64,000 nucleotides of DNA, from positions 22,936-86,935 of the forward strand of contig CAKRIN010000011.1 of NCBI GenBank assembly GCA_934343805.1. The letters run 5' to 3'. This DNA is from an uncultured Lachnospira sp. GTDB taxonomy: Bacteria; Bacillota; Clostridia; Lachnospirales; Lachnospiraceae. The number at the start of each line of letters is the position of its first letter. Positions within the stretch are counted from its first letter, which is position 1. The notes under the pieces are model-generated. The model was not told the DNA's origin. It made no database searches and saw only the letters and a program-made list of their open reading frames with translations. This document shows, in pieces, positions 17,859 through 27,275 of this stretch. Made by a program: the position numbers and the translations under genes.

Positions 17859-19265
17859 ATGTATAACGAAGACGAGAATAATTCACAGTACCGTTTTAGT
17901 GGAAGTGAAATCCCATATAACAGCAATGATAATAATGGAGCATTTGCTAATTACCAGCCAGGACAGGAATATTATCAGCAGTCACAGACATTTTCACAGA
18001 ATGATAATTCAGGAAAGAAACATAAGGAAAAGAAGCCTCATAAGAAAGGCATGGCAAGAAAAGTAGTAAGTGTAGTACTTGCAGCAGTTCTTTTTGGTGT
18101 TGTGTCAGGTTCGGTTATGTTTGGCATTAATTATGCTGGTGGTAAATATGTTTCTAATAACAAATCAGATGCAAGAGATGTTGATATAGCAACTGTAAGC
18201 AATAATATATCAACTGTTTCTAAGACAGATTCAGGAATCACAGAGGATACTAACCTTTCATCATCATCACATATGGATGTTGAAGCCGTAGCAACAGCTG
18301 CGCTTCCGGCTATGGTTGAGCTTAATGGTACAACTAAAGTAACAAGTTCTAATTATTTTGGATATGGACAGAGCTATGAAGCTACATCAAGCGGAACAGG
18401 AATAATAGTAGGAAAAAGTGATACAGAACTTCTTATTGTTACTAATGCACATGTTGTAGATAATATAGATAACCTTAAGTGCGTATTTGCGGATGGAACA
18501 AGTGCAAGCTGTTCTGTAAAAGGTTCTAAGTCAGATCAGGATATTGCTGTTGCAGCAGTTTCTTTGTCAGATATATCATCTGATACAGCATCATCTATAG
18601 CAATAGCAGAGCTTGAAGATTCATCTGATATTAATGTCGGACAGCAGGTAGTTGCAATTGGTAATGCATTAGGAGAAGGACAGTCAGTTACAACTGGTAT
18701 TATAAGTGCCAAGGATCGTTCAATTACTGTTAATAATGTCACATTTACAGGATTACTTATGACAGATGCAGCAATTAATTCAGGTAACAGTGGTGGAGCA
18801 TTACTTAATGCAGAGGGAAAGGTTATTGCAATTAACTTTGCCAAGACGAGCAGTGATGGTGTAGAAGGAATGGCATATTCCATACCAGTTTCTAATGTAA
18901 GAGATATTATAGATTCGTTAATGACGAAGCAGACAAGAAATAAGGTATCAGCAGATAAAGCTGCATATCTCGGAATTGCTGCAGTGGATATAACGAGTAA
19001 TTATGCATCATATTATGGATATCCGGTAGGTATTCTTATAAGAACAGTTGCTGATAATTCAGCTGCTGACAAGGCTGGTCTTGAAACATACGATATAATT
19101 GTTGGATTCGATGATCAGACAGTTACTACAATGTCAGGACTTACTAATATGCTCCAGTATTATGAGGCGGGTGAAAAGGTAACGATTGATTATTATCATA
19201 TGGAAGGAAGCGAATATGTTCTTAAAAGCGTGGAGGTAACTTTAGGTTCAAAGAGTGCTTCATAA
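17859..19265 (+). CDS. htrA: HtrA/DegP-type membrane-anchored serine protease (S1C) with PDZ domain
   Basis: 468 residues from the ATG at 17859; an in-frame GTG at 17850 lies too close to the AAAGGAG site. A polar, Asn/Gln-rich cytoplasmic N-terminus is followed by one TM (about 66-90). The trypsin-like domain has its triad at His198 (VTNAHVVDN), Asp228 (SDQDIAVAAV) and Ser311 (NSGNSGGALLN). A C-terminal PDZ domain covers about 370-465. Such proteases degrade misfolded or surplus exported proteins on the outer face of the membrane. It is followed 30 nt later by clpX, so a protein quality-control pair may be co-transcribed. Confidence 0.93.
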   Translation: MYNEDENNSQYRFSGSEIPYNSNDNNGAFANYQPGQEYYQQSQTFSQNDNSGKKHKEKKPHKKGMARKVVSVVLAAVLFGVVSGSVMFGINYAGGKYVSNNKSDARDVDIATVSNNISTVSKTDSGITEDTNLSSSSHMDVEAVATAALPAMVELNGTTKVTSSNYFGYGQSYEATSSGTGIIVGKSDTELLIVTNAHVVDNIDNLKCVFADGTSASCSVKGSKSDQDIAVAAVSLSDISSDTASSIAIAELEDSSDINVGQQVVAIGNALGEGQSVTTGIISAKDRSITVNNVTFTGLLMTDAAINSGNSGGALLNAEGKVIAINFAKTSSDGVEGMAYSIPVSNVRDIIDSLMTKQTRNKVSADKAAYLGIAAVDITSNYASYYGYPVGILIRTVADNSAADKAGLETYDIIVGFDDQTVTTMSGLTNMLQYYEAGEKVTIDYYHMEGSEYVLKSVEVTLGSKSAS

Positions 19266-19295
19266 GTTTTAAGAAATAGCAACAGGTGATTTTTT

Positions 19296-20681
19296 ATGGA
19301 TAATACCAATGAGAATATCAAGGGTGACAACACCAGTGATAAAAAAGATGACTACGAAAAAGTGTGTTTTGTCTGCAGAAGACCTGAATCAAGAGCGGGC
19401 AAGATGATTGTTATGCCAAATGATATATATATATGTCAGGATTGCATGCAGAGAACTTTTGATTCAATTAACAGCAGTGGAATTAATTATGAAGATATGA
19501 TGAAAATGTCAAACATGCCTACAATGGGCATGTTTGGCAATTTTGGCGCAATGGACCAGGTTCCTGAAAAGAATAAGATCAAGAAAAGAAAAGAAGATAA
19601 GAAGGAAATACCTGCGCTTGATGTGAAAAATATTCCTGCACCTCATGAAATAAAAAGAAAGCTGGATGAATATGTAATTGGGCAGGAATACGCCAAGAAG
19701 GTTATGTCGGTCGCTGTATATAATCATTATAAGAGAGTTGCAGCAGACCCTTCTGTTATGGATGAGGTCGAAATTGAAAAGTCTAACATGCTTATGATTG
19801 GACCAACAGGAAGTGGTAAAACATATCTTGTTAAAACACTTGCAAGAATCCTGCAGGTTCCGCTTGCAATAACAGATGCAACAACTCTTACGGAAGCCGG
19901 ATATATAGGAGATGATATTGAATCGGTAGTATCAAAACTACTGCTTGCGGCAGATAATGATGTTGAAAAAGCTGAGCATGGAATAATATTTATAGATGAG
20001 ATAGATAAGATTGCCAAGAAAAAGGAAACAAGAAGCAGAGATGTAAGTGGTGAATCTGTACAGCAGGGAATGCTTAAGCTTCTCGAAGGAAGTGAGATAG
20101 AGGTTCCGGTTGGTGCAACAAGTAAGAATGCCATGGTTCCGCAGGTTACAGTTAATACAAAGAATATCCTTTTTATCTGTGGAGGTGCATTTCCTGATCT
20201 CGAAGACATTATTAAAACAAGACTTAATAAATCATCTTCTATGGGATTTAATGCTGATCTTAAGGATAAATATGATGATGATAAGAATATAATGTCGTAT
20301 GTAACGCTAGACGATTTACGTGAATATGGAATGATACCAGAATTCCTTGGAAGACTTCCGATTGTTTATTCTTTGGACAGACTTGATGAGGATATGATGG
20401 TTTCTATTCTTAAAGAGCCTAAGAATGCAATTATTAAGCAGTATCAGAAGCTCCTTGAATTAGACGAGGTAAAGCTTGAATTCACAGATGAGGCATTAAG
20501 ATGTATTGCAGGAAAAGCACTTGAAAAGGATACAGGTGCAAGGGCATTACGTTCAATAATAGAAGATTTTATGCTTGATATTATGTATGAGATTCCAAAG
20601 GACAGTAATATTGGAACAGTAACAGTAACTAAGGATGTAGTTGAGAAGAAGGGCATGCCGGTTATAACAATGAGAGTATAA
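19296..20681 (+). CDS. clpX: ClpX-family AAA+ unfoldase, variant pore loop
   Basis: 461 residues, about 40 longer than typical ClpX. An N-terminal C4 zinc finger (Cys24, 27, 47, 50) is followed by a linker and the AAA+ module. Walker A is GPTGSGKT at 169-176, Walker B includes DEIDK from 234, and the pore loop is GYIGDD. The ClpP-docking loop reads MGF at 316-318 instead of IGF, a conservative change. The RKH pore-entrance loop of ordinary ClpX is replaced by a segment around ATSKN (about 273-280) with no RKH. No clpP or tig is adjacent. It is therefore probably a second or specialised ClpX with altered substrate choice. Confidence 0.9.
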   Translation: MDNTNENIKGDNTSDKKDDYEKVCFVCRRPESRAGKMIVMPNDIYICQDCMQRTFDSINSSGINYEDMMKMSNMPTMGMFGNFGAMDQVPEKNKIKKRKEDKKEIPALDVKNIPAPHEIKRKLDEYVIGQEYAKKVMSVAVYNHYKRVAADPSVMDEVEIEKSNMLMIGPTGSGKTYLVKTLARILQVPLAITDATTLTEAGYIGDDIESVVSKLLLAADNDVEKAEHGIIFIDEIDKIAKKKETRSRDVSGESVQQGMLKLLEGSEIEVPVGATSKNAMVPQVTVNTKNILFICGGAFPDLEDIIKTRLNKSSSMGFNADLKDKYDDDKNIMSYVTLDDLREYGMIPEFLGRLPIVYSLDRLDEDMMVSILKEPKNAIIKQYQKLLELDEVKLEFTDEALRCIAGKALEKDTGARALRSIIEDFMLDIMYEIPKDSNIGTVTVTKDVVEKKGMPVITMRV

Positions 20682-20753
20682 TTTTTACTAATATAGTGGG
20701 AGCTGTCTGAATAGATATAGCATGTATTATTCTATTTGGAGGACTAACATTAT

Positions 20754-22460
20754 ATGGCATGTGATTATGATATTACAGCAGAGAATATATATGATTATAT
20801 AATTGAGGATACCCCAGGGGTGCAGGAGGAGTTAGTCAGGCTTCCCGGAATATGTTCACAGCGTGTTAATGATCAATGGATTGTAGCACATGGAGAATTA
20901 CCGGAAAACAGACAGCTTAACATCAGCTCTCTGGGGTATTTTACTATTCCAAAGTTATATGGATTGATGGAAGATACAGCTGATATCAGTGCATTAGACG
21001 AGACGGGGGCATTAAGGATATTGAATCAGGAAAATCTTAATGCAGATGGAAGAGGAGTGCTGATAGGGTTTATAGATACCGGAATAGATTATCTGTTGGA
21101 TAATTTTAAGAACACTGATGGAAGAACGAGAATACAGGCAATATGGGATCAGAGTGCCATGGCAGGAATCAATTCATATGCTAATTTTGGACGTATATAT
21201 ACGTATGACGAAATTAATCAGGCAATTACAGCATCTGATACGGGAAATGATCCATATTTAATAGTTCCAGAAAGAGACGAAAATGGTCATGGAACAATGA
21301 TGGCATCAATTGCTGCTTCATCTTATACAGGAGGATTTGCCGGGGTTGCACCAGAAAGTGAACTGCTGATAGTGAAGTTAAAAGAGACTAAAAAGTATTT
21401 AAGAGATTTCTTCCTTATAAGAGATGATGTGCCTGCATATGAAGAAAGCGATATTATGCTGGCAGTAAGATTTCTTGCAGATTATGCAGCAAAGCTGGAC
21501 AGACCATTAATAATAATACTGGGACTAGGATGCGCCAGCGGTTCAAGGACAGGTGCTTCACCACTAGCAGAGGTATTAGAAAGTATTACAAAAAGACCAG
21601 ATATATCGGTTGTAACCTGCATGGGAAATGAGGCTAATAATAAAGGTCATTATAAGGGAACAGTAACATCAGCATTAGATCCCGATATTATAGAAATTAA
21701 TGTCGGAAACATTGGAAAAGGGTTTGCAATGGAGATATGGGCAGAAAGTCTGGATATATTATCCGTGTCAATAGAGTCACCATCAGGGGAATATATACCA
21801 AGGATACCAGCAAGAATGGGCTCAAGCATGCAATATACATTTTTATATGAAAGAAGTACAATAACTGTTGATTATCAGATAACTGAAAATGTAGCTGGCA
21901 TGGAGGTTATATTAATACGTTTTATATCACCTGTAGAAGGGACATGGAAGCTTTATGTATATAGTCTTACTAATATTAAGGGCACATACAATGCGTGGCT
22001 TCCGTTAAAGAATTTTAGTGAACAGGATATATATTTTCTTAAATCAGATCCGGACATCACATTAACATCACCGGCTGCGGCACAAAGAGTTATAAGTGTA
22101 GGTGCATATAATCATTACACTGGGGCTGCATATTATGAAAGCGGAAGAGGATATACTGCTGATGGCCGGGTAAAACCAGATTTGGTTGCTCCGGGAGCAG
22201 GTGTATATGGAGTTATGCCATCAGGACCGGCTAAGGGTACAGGAACAAGCTATGCTGCAGCTTATGTAGGTGGCTGTGTGGCATTGTTGTATTCTTATGA
22301 AATTAACACAAAAGGAGAGCAGACAGTTAATCATAATGAGATAAAGGCTGAATTGATACGTGGAGCAATGAGAACGGAGTATATGATGTATCCTAATCCT
22401 GTAATGGGATATGGAAAATTAAATATATATACCACATTTAATATGATGAGAATATCGTGA
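20754..22460 (+). CDS. Subtilisin-family (S8) protease, Csp-like
   Basis: 568 residues, start supported by TTTGGAGGA. The S8 triad is intact: Asp108 (GFIDTGIDY), His179 (NGHGTMMASI) and Ser499 (GTGTSYAAAYVGG). A large insertion of about 200 residues lies between the His and Ser motifs. There is no signal peptide, and the first 90 residues may act as a propeptide. Length, the jelly-roll-like insertion and the absence of a signal match the CspA/B/C germination proteases of Clostridia and their many Lachnospiraceae relatives. Cleavage of a cortex lytic enzyme precursor would be the family role if this strain forms spores, but the substrate here is not shown by context. Confidence 0.85.
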   Translation: MACDYDITAENIYDYIIEDTPGVQEELVRLPGICSQRVNDQWIVAHGELPENRQLNISSLGYFTIPKLYGLMEDTADISALDETGALRILNQENLNADGRGVLIGFIDTGIDYLLDNFKNTDGRTRIQAIWDQSAMAGINSYANFGRIYTYDEINQAITASDTGNDPYLIVPERDENGHGTMMASIAASSYTGGFAGVAPESELLIVKLKETKKYLRDFFLIRDDVPAYEESDIMLAVRFLADYAAKLDRPLIIILGLGCASGSRTGASPLAEVLESITKRPDISVVTCMGNEANNKGHYKGTVTSALDPDIIEINVGNIGKGFAMEIWAESLDILSVSIESPSGEYIPRIPARMGSSMQYTFLYERSTITVDYQITENVAGMEVILIRFISPVEGTWKLYVYSLTNIKGTYNAWLPLKNFSEQDIYFLKSDPDITLTSPAAAQRVISVGAYNHYTGAAYYESGRGYTADGRVKPDLVAPGAGVYGVMPSGPAKGTGTSYAAAYVGGCVALLYSYEINTKGEQTVNHNEIKAELIRGAMRTEYMMYPNPVMGYGKLNIYTTFNMMRIS

Positions 22461-22533
22461 AATATTGAAAATATCTACTTAATATGCTAAATTGATATAA
22501 AAATATGACAGGTACAAGAGAGGAAGAAATAAT

Positions 22534-23355
22534 ATGAAATATAAAGCACTAGCACTTGATTTGGATGGAACATTAACAGATCATAATAAGAATCTTCCTC
22601 AGAAGAATATAGATGCGGTAAAAAAAGCTATACAGGCCGGAGTGAGTATTATACTTGCATCAGGAAGACCTGTATTTGGAATAACTCCGATAGCGCAACA
22701 GCTTAATCTTAAAGAACTGGGTGGATATATACTTGCATATAATGGTGGATGCATAATAAACTGTAAAACAGGAGAACAGATGGCAGCATCAATATTGCCG
22801 CAGGAATGCATAGAAGATATATGTACATATGCAAAAGAAAATTCTGTATATGCAGTAACCTATTCAGAAAATAATATAGTTGCTGAGAACAAGGAAGATG
22901 AATATGTAAGAAAAGAGGCCATATGCAATAACGCTAAGATTTTGGAAGTGCCAGATATCAAAGAATACGTTAATTATCCTGTAGAGAAGTTTCTTGTTGT
23001 TGGGGAGCATGAAAAGCTTGTTCAAGTACAGAAGAGGCTGATAGATAAGCATGGTGGAATTATTAATGCATTTTTTTCTGAAAGTTATTTTCTTGAAGTG
23101 GTGCCGGCAGATGTTGCTAAAGATGCAGCGTTAGACAGATTATTGAATATGACTGGTATAAAACAGGAGGAACTTGTTGCGTGTGGAGATGGAATGAATG
23201 ACATTCCGATGCTTAAATATGCTGGGCTTTCTGTAGCAATGATGAATGCGTATGATGAAGTGAAAAAGTATGCAGATGTTATAGCACCATCAAATGATGA
23301 TTGTGGAGTGGCTGATATAATATATAATTATATTCTGACACAGGAGATAGAATAA
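22534..23355 (+). CDS. HAD-superfamily Cof-type phosphatase
   Basis: 273 residues, typical of Cof/YidA-type HAD hydrolases. Motif I is DLDGTLTD with Asp9 and Asp11, motif II Ser in LASGRP, and motif IV is GDGMNDIPML near the C-terminus; the C2 cap lies between. These enzymes dephosphorylate sugar phosphates, PLP or flavin mononucleotide in the cytoplasm; the substrate is not predictable. Only 2 nt separate its stop from the cpsB-like gene, and it probably starts this operon. Confidence 0.9.
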   Translation: MKYKALALDLDGTLTDHNKNLPQKNIDAVKKAIQAGVSIILASGRPVFGITPIAQQLNLKELGGYILAYNGGCIINCKTGEQMAASILPQECIEDICTYAKENSVYAVTYSENNIVAENKEDEYVRKEAICNNAKILEVPDIKEYVNYPVEKFLVVGEHEKLVQVQKRLIDKHGGIINAFFSESYFLEVVPADVAKDAALDRLLNMTGIKQEELVACGDGMNDIPMLKYAGLSVAMMNAYDEVKKYADVIAPSNDDCGVADIIYNYILTQEIE

Positions 23356-23357
23356 TA

Positions 23358-24107
23358 ATGGTATTGTTTAGAAAGAAACTTGACTTCTCAATGACAGATA
23401 TGCATACGCATATATTGCCAGAGACCGATGATGGAGCGAAGGATATTAATACATCTGTTGCGATGCTTGAAATAGCACATGAGGAAGGCATTAATACAAT
23501 GATAGTGACACCGCATTATCATCCGGGAAAGTGTATGACAGATCAGGCTATAATTGCTGAACGCATAGAGTTGTTTCGTGATATAGCAAAACAGTTATAT
23601 CCGGATTTCAAGATATATGCAGGAAGAGAAATATATTATACTGGTGGCATATCTGAGAATATCAGGGCCAGGAAGCTTACTATTAATAACTCAAGATATG
23701 CACTTGTTGAATTTGATTTCCATGAAACAAGACAAAATATAAGAAATGCGATGTATAATATAATGAGTGAGGGATTAATTCCTATAATAGCTCATATAGA
23801 ACGATATACAGATTGCGTAAGAGACTGGGATTTTGTATATGAATTAAAAGATATGGGAGTTGTGATTCAGATAAATGCCGCATCAGTTACTGGTGAGGGT
23901 GGCAGCGAAGTGAAGAAATATGTCAGAAGTCTTCTGAAAGAGGAAATTGTTGATATAATTGCTACGGATGCACATAGTGCAGGACACAGATCACCACGGA
24001 TGAAGGAAGCTGTATTATGGGTGGCAGCCAGATGTGGAAATGAATATGCCAGAAAAATATCGTGTGATAATCCTGAACGGATAATCAGTGATATGTACCT
24101 GGACTAA
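23358..24107 (+). CDS. CpsB/YwqE-type tyrosine-protein phosphatase (PHP domain)
   Basis: 249 residues. PHP metal ligands are visible: His16 and His18 (DMHTHILPETDDG), TPHYHPG, IAHIERY and ATDAHSAGHR. This family removes phosphate from CpsD-type tyrosine kinases and is manganese dependent. It is followed by the CpsC-like adaptor (17 nt) and the CpsD-like kinase, giving the cpsBCD order known from streptococcal capsule and Bacillus ywqEDC loci. It should act in the cytoplasm to reset the kinase during surface polysaccharide production. Confidence 0.92.
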   Translation: MVLFRKKLDFSMTDMHTHILPETDDGAKDINTSVAMLEIAHEEGINTMIVTPHYHPGKCMTDQAIIAERIELFRDIAKQLYPDFKIYAGREIYYTGGISENIRARKLTINNSRYALVEFDFHETRQNIRNAMYNIMSEGLIPIIAHIERYTDCVRDWDFVYELKDMGVVIQINAASVTGEGGSEVKKYVRSLLKEEIVDIIATDAHSAGHRSPRMKEAVLWVAARCGNEYARKISCDNPERIISDMYLD

Positions 24108-24124
24108 TAACGAAGGGACAGACT

Positions 24125-24883
24125 ATGGAAAGAAATACACAGAATGAAGATATTGAGATAGATTTGGGAAGTCTCTTTTCCCTGCTGTTTCACAAAATAT
24201 TTATAATAATATTAATGGGATTGCTTTTTGGCGCACTTGCTTTTTTCAGATGCAAGTTTTTTATAACACCACAGTATACGTCTGAGACCAAGTTGTATGT
24301 TCTTAACAGGGCTACTGATGGAACAACAACACTTACAGATCTTCAGACATCTACACAGCTTACAAAAGATTATCAGATACTTGTTACAAGTAAGCCGGTG
24401 CTGAATGAAGTGATAAAGAAGCTTAAACTTGATATGGAACCTGAACAGCTGGCCAAAGCTATTGCAGTAACAACACCAGCTGATACAAGAGTATTGCAGA
24501 TAACAGTTACTAATCCGGATCCATATAAGGCTAAAGAAATTGTGGATGAGGTAGCGAAAGCATCGGCAGACCAGATATGCGAGATTATGCAGATTGAGAA
24601 GGTTAATGTTATAGAGGAAGGCAATGTGTCAGTCACACCTATATCAACAGGAATAAAGAAAAACACAATACTTGGTGCGTTGATAGGAATTATTCTTGCA
24701 TGTGCAATCGTTATAATAAGATCTTTATTAGATGATACAATAAAAGATACCGACGATGTAGAAAAATATCTTGGACTCAGCACACTTTCGATGATTCCAA
24801 TATGTGATGAAATGGACGATGGAATAGGAAAGAGTAAAAGAAAGAAAAAAAGAAAAGCTGACAGGAAGAAAAAGGGGAGATAA
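24125..24883 (+). CDS. CpsC/Wzz-type polysaccharide co-polymerase (tyrosine-kinase activator)
   Basis: 252 residues with a short cytoplasmic N-terminus, TM1 about 20-40, an extracellular Wzz-like domain and TM2 about 176-198. A basic cytoplasmic tail (KSKRKKKRKADRKKK) follows. The proline- and glycine-bearing region before TM2 and the phrase NPDPYKAKEIVDEVA are typical. In Gram-positive bacteria this protein activates the separate CpsD kinase through its C-terminal tail and sets polymer chain length. The cpsD-like start is 2 nt after its stop. Confidence 0.9.
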   Translation: MERNTQNEDIEIDLGSLFSLLFHKIFIIILMGLLFGALAFFRCKFFITPQYTSETKLYVLNRATDGTTTLTDLQTSTQLTKDYQILVTSKPVLNEVIKKLKLDMEPEQLAKAIAVTTPADTRVLQITVTNPDPYKAKEIVDEVAKASADQICEIMQIEKVNVIEEGNVSVTPISTGIKKNTILGALIGIILACAIVIIRSLLDDTIKDTDDVEKYLGLSTLSMIPICDEMDDGIGKSKRKKKRKADRKKKGR

Positions 24884-24885
24884 GA

Positions 24886-25581
24886 ATGCAGACGATTAAT
24901 ATAGAACGTCTTCGTAAGCTTGATTATAGAGCTAATGAAAGTTATAAGAATTTGCGCACCAATATACAATTGTGTGGTTCAGATGTCAAAGTTATTATGT
25001 TTACAAGCACAACTCCTGGAGAAGGAAAGTCAAGTGTGTCATTTAATCTTGCAGTATCGCTAGCTGAAGCGGGCAAAAAAGTTATATTTATAGATGCAGA
25101 CTTAAGAAAGTCAGTTCTTGTTGGAAGATATAAGATTAACAAATCAGTAAAAGGACTTACACATTTCCTGTCTGGCATTAATAAGTTTGAGGAAGTAATG
25201 TATGCAACCAATGTAGAAAACCTTAATGTCGTATTTTCAGGACCGGTGCCACCTAATCCAACTGAGTTATTGGGGAATAAGGTGTTTAAAACACTTATAA
25301 AGGTATTGAGAGACTTATATGATTATATAATAATTGATACACCTCCGATAGGAAGTGTAATTGATGGTGCGATAGTGGCTCAGGAATGTGATGGAGCAGT
25401 TTATGTTGTTGCTTCTAATTCGGTAAGTTATAAATATGCACAAAAGAGTGTAGAACAGCTTAAAAAAACAGGTTGCAGTATTCTGGGTGTGGTGCTTAAT
25501 AAAGTTGATATGACAGATAATAAGTACTATGGAAAGTATTATGGCAAATATTATGGAGTATATGGAGAAAAAGCGGAGTAA
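24886..25581 (+). CDS. CpsD/YwqD-type BY-family tyrosine kinase
   Basis: 231 residues. Walker A is STTPGEGKSS with Lys48, Walker A' is VIFIDADLRKS, and Walker B is YIIIDTPPIG. The C-terminus carries the tyrosine cluster typical of autokinases, here a near-perfect tandem repeat of YYGK followed by YYGVYG. Phosphorylation of this cluster controls oligomerisation and surface polysaccharide assembly. It is the last gene of the HAD-cpsBCD run, closed by a bidirectional terminator. No glycosyltransferase or flippase gene follows, so the polymer genes must be elsewhere. Confidence 0.93.
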   Translation: MQTINIERLRKLDYRANESYKNLRTNIQLCGSDVKVIMFTSTTPGEGKSSVSFNLAVSLAEAGKKVIFIDADLRKSVLVGRYKINKSVKGLTHFLSGINKFEEVMYATNVENLNVVFSGPVPPNPTELLGNKVFKTLIKVLRDLYDYIIIDTPPIGSVIDGAIVAQECDGAVYVVASNSVSYKYAQKSVEQLKKTGCSILGVVLNKVDMTDNKYYGKYYGKYYGVYGEKAE

Positions 25582-25597
25582 TTAATACTCCGCTTTT
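25570..25597. terminator. Bidirectional terminator between cpsD-like and LCP genes
   Basis: GCGGAGTA (25573-25580) pairs with TACTCCGC (25586-25593), flanked by A and T runs on both sides. It overlaps the cpsD-like stop codon and serves the convergent pair. Confidence 0.88.
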
Positions 25598-25600
25598 GTG

Positions 25601-27217
25601 TTATCTGTTAGTTGTTGAAGTTACTGATTCATCTTCAAGACTTTCGATGTATTCATCAACATCAAAAACATCACCATTGGCAATTTTGCTCATAAGTTTG
25701 ATTGCTGTATTAATATCATCCTTGTAAGGATATACAACTGAAGCATTGTACAGGTTAGTTACTTCGAGGTGCTCTCCTTTTTTGCCAGATGTATCACCGG
25801 TTATACTATATGTCTGGATGTTCCATGCAGTTGGATCGTTTATCTGTGCTTTTACGAGATCTGTAATAGCACTGTTAGGAATATTAGTAAGGAACATATC
25901 ACTTACTGCATCCAGTACAGCAGAATACTTGGTAAGTATTGCTGGCGAAGTTGCTTTATTAATAATAGCCTTAATTGCAGCCGTCTGATTACGTCCGCGC
26001 TGGAAGTCACCAGAAAGGAAAGCATGACGTTCTCTTGTAAAAGCAACGGTCTTGGCGCCATCACATTCATTAAGACCTTTAACAAAATGATATGCAACAG
26101 GAGCAGCATCCTGACCATTAGTAAATTCTACTTCTGAATCAATAGTTATGCCGTCAAGTGCATCAACAACGGCCTCGCATCCAGAGAAATTAATCTTTAC
26201 ATAGTAGTCAATATTAACACCATAAAGATTTTCTAAAGCTTCAATAGATCGTTCGATACCATAAAGACCAGCATGCGTAAGCTTATCATATCCTGTAGCA
26301 CCATTATTATTAGAAATCTTAATATACGAATCACGAGGTGTTGTAACAAGAAGAACCTGCTTGGTATTAGGGTTAATTACTGCAAGTATATTAACATCAC
26401 TTAATGCATAACTTGAAAGCTTTGTATCAGCACCATCTTCACTAGAAATACCAGATACATATATTACAAAAGGATCTTTCTTTACATTGACGTTGGATTT
26501 ATCAACGTTAACTAGTTCCTTATACTGGTATGATTTAATGATTTTGATTTCATCTTCAAAATCTTCATATTCCTGTGAAATAATATTCCTCATGGAGTCG
26601 TTAATAACAATTGCCTGAACAGTTCTGTTAGCATAAAATGCATCGATTAATTCAGACCATGTAGTATATTCTGTAGGTGTAATCTTCTTGCCAGTGTCAT
26701 TCTTGATATCATCAAAAGCAAGTAAAACATTACCATTGCTTGAAGAGGAATTATATGCAAAGCTGTAATTAGTCAGATCATTAATTGTACTTGCCCTGTC
26801 ATTAGCAAGAACACATACATCAACAATATCAACATTGACATCCGGCTCTTCGAGCTTTGTAAATACGGCATCAAGCTTAGCTGCAAAAAGATAAGTGAAA
26901 AGAATCACACCGGACAGCACAACAGATATAATCTTACCGAATATATGCGCCCTGGTAAACTGCGACGTAAAATCATATAAAAAGAGTAATACCAGAACAA
27001 TGTTAAGCATGATAAGGTATTTCATAGGAAGAATATCCAGCTTGAAAACCTTAAGCAGGAATAAAACCGAAAGAACAATCTGTATAAAGACAATGATTAA
27101 TCCAATCAGAGTAGCCCATGCCCGTCGTTTCCGGCGTCGTTCTTTTTTGGATAAAGTATCTTTTGATTTAAAAAGGTATTGCATGTTTCCTTTAGTTTTT
27201 GAAAAAATATTAGCCAT
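25601..27217 (-). CDS. LytR-CpsA-Psr (LCP) family glycopolymer transferase
   Basis: 538 residues; start fixed by AGGAGG just before the ATG. Three N-terminal membrane segments (about 35-57, 63-80, 90-110) precede an extracellular region. The LCP catalytic domain (about 270-450) has the conserved TTPRDSYIKI, DKLTHAGLYG, KINFSGCEAVVDALDG and the RERHAF...DFQRGRNQ motif. LCP enzymes attach undecaprenyl-linked polymers such as teichoic acids or capsule to peptidoglycan. Its convergence with cpsBCD supports a role in attaching surface polysaccharide. The three-TM form with an extra domain of about 130 residues before LCP is like the CpsA subgroup. Confidence 0.92.
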   Translation of the reverse strand: MANIFSKTKGNMQYLFKSKDTLSKKERRRKRRAWATLIGLIIVFIQIVLSVLFLLKVFKLDILPMKYLIMLNIVLVLLFLYDFTSQFTRAHIFGKIISVVLSGVILFTYLFAAKLDAVFTKLEEPDVNVDIVDVCVLANDRASTINDLTNYSFAYNSSSSNGNVLLAFDDIKNDTGKKITPTEYTTWSELIDAFYANRTVQAIVINDSMRNIISQEYEDFEDEIKIIKSYQYKELVNVDKSNVNVKKDPFVIYVSGISSEDGADTKLSSYALSDVNILAVINPNTKQVLLVTTPRDSYIKISNNNGATGYDKLTHAGLYGIERSIEALENLYGVNIDYYVKINFSGCEAVVDALDGITIDSEVEFTNGQDAAPVAYHFVKGLNECDGAKTVAFTRERHAFLSGDFQRGRNQTAAIKAIINKATSPAILTKYSAVLDAVSDMFLTNIPNSAITDLVKAQINDPTAWNIQTYSITGDTSGKKGEHLEVTNLYNASVVYPYKDDINTAIKLMSKIANGDVFDVDEYIESLEDESVTSTTNR

Positions 27218-27275
27218 AATGGCCTCCTGATAAAAAATGTTGAAACTACATATAAATTTGTAGAAATTCTAAAAT

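Noticed and set aside
17755..18066. Open frame of 103 codons ahead of and overlapping htrA
   Set aside because: It runs through the terminator hairpin and the first part of htrA in another frame, with no ribosome site and no recognisable protein.
24373..24969. 198-codon minus-strand frame opposite the cpsC-like gene
   Set aside because: It is a shadow of the cpsC coding strand with Ser/Ile/Leu-rich composition and no start signal.
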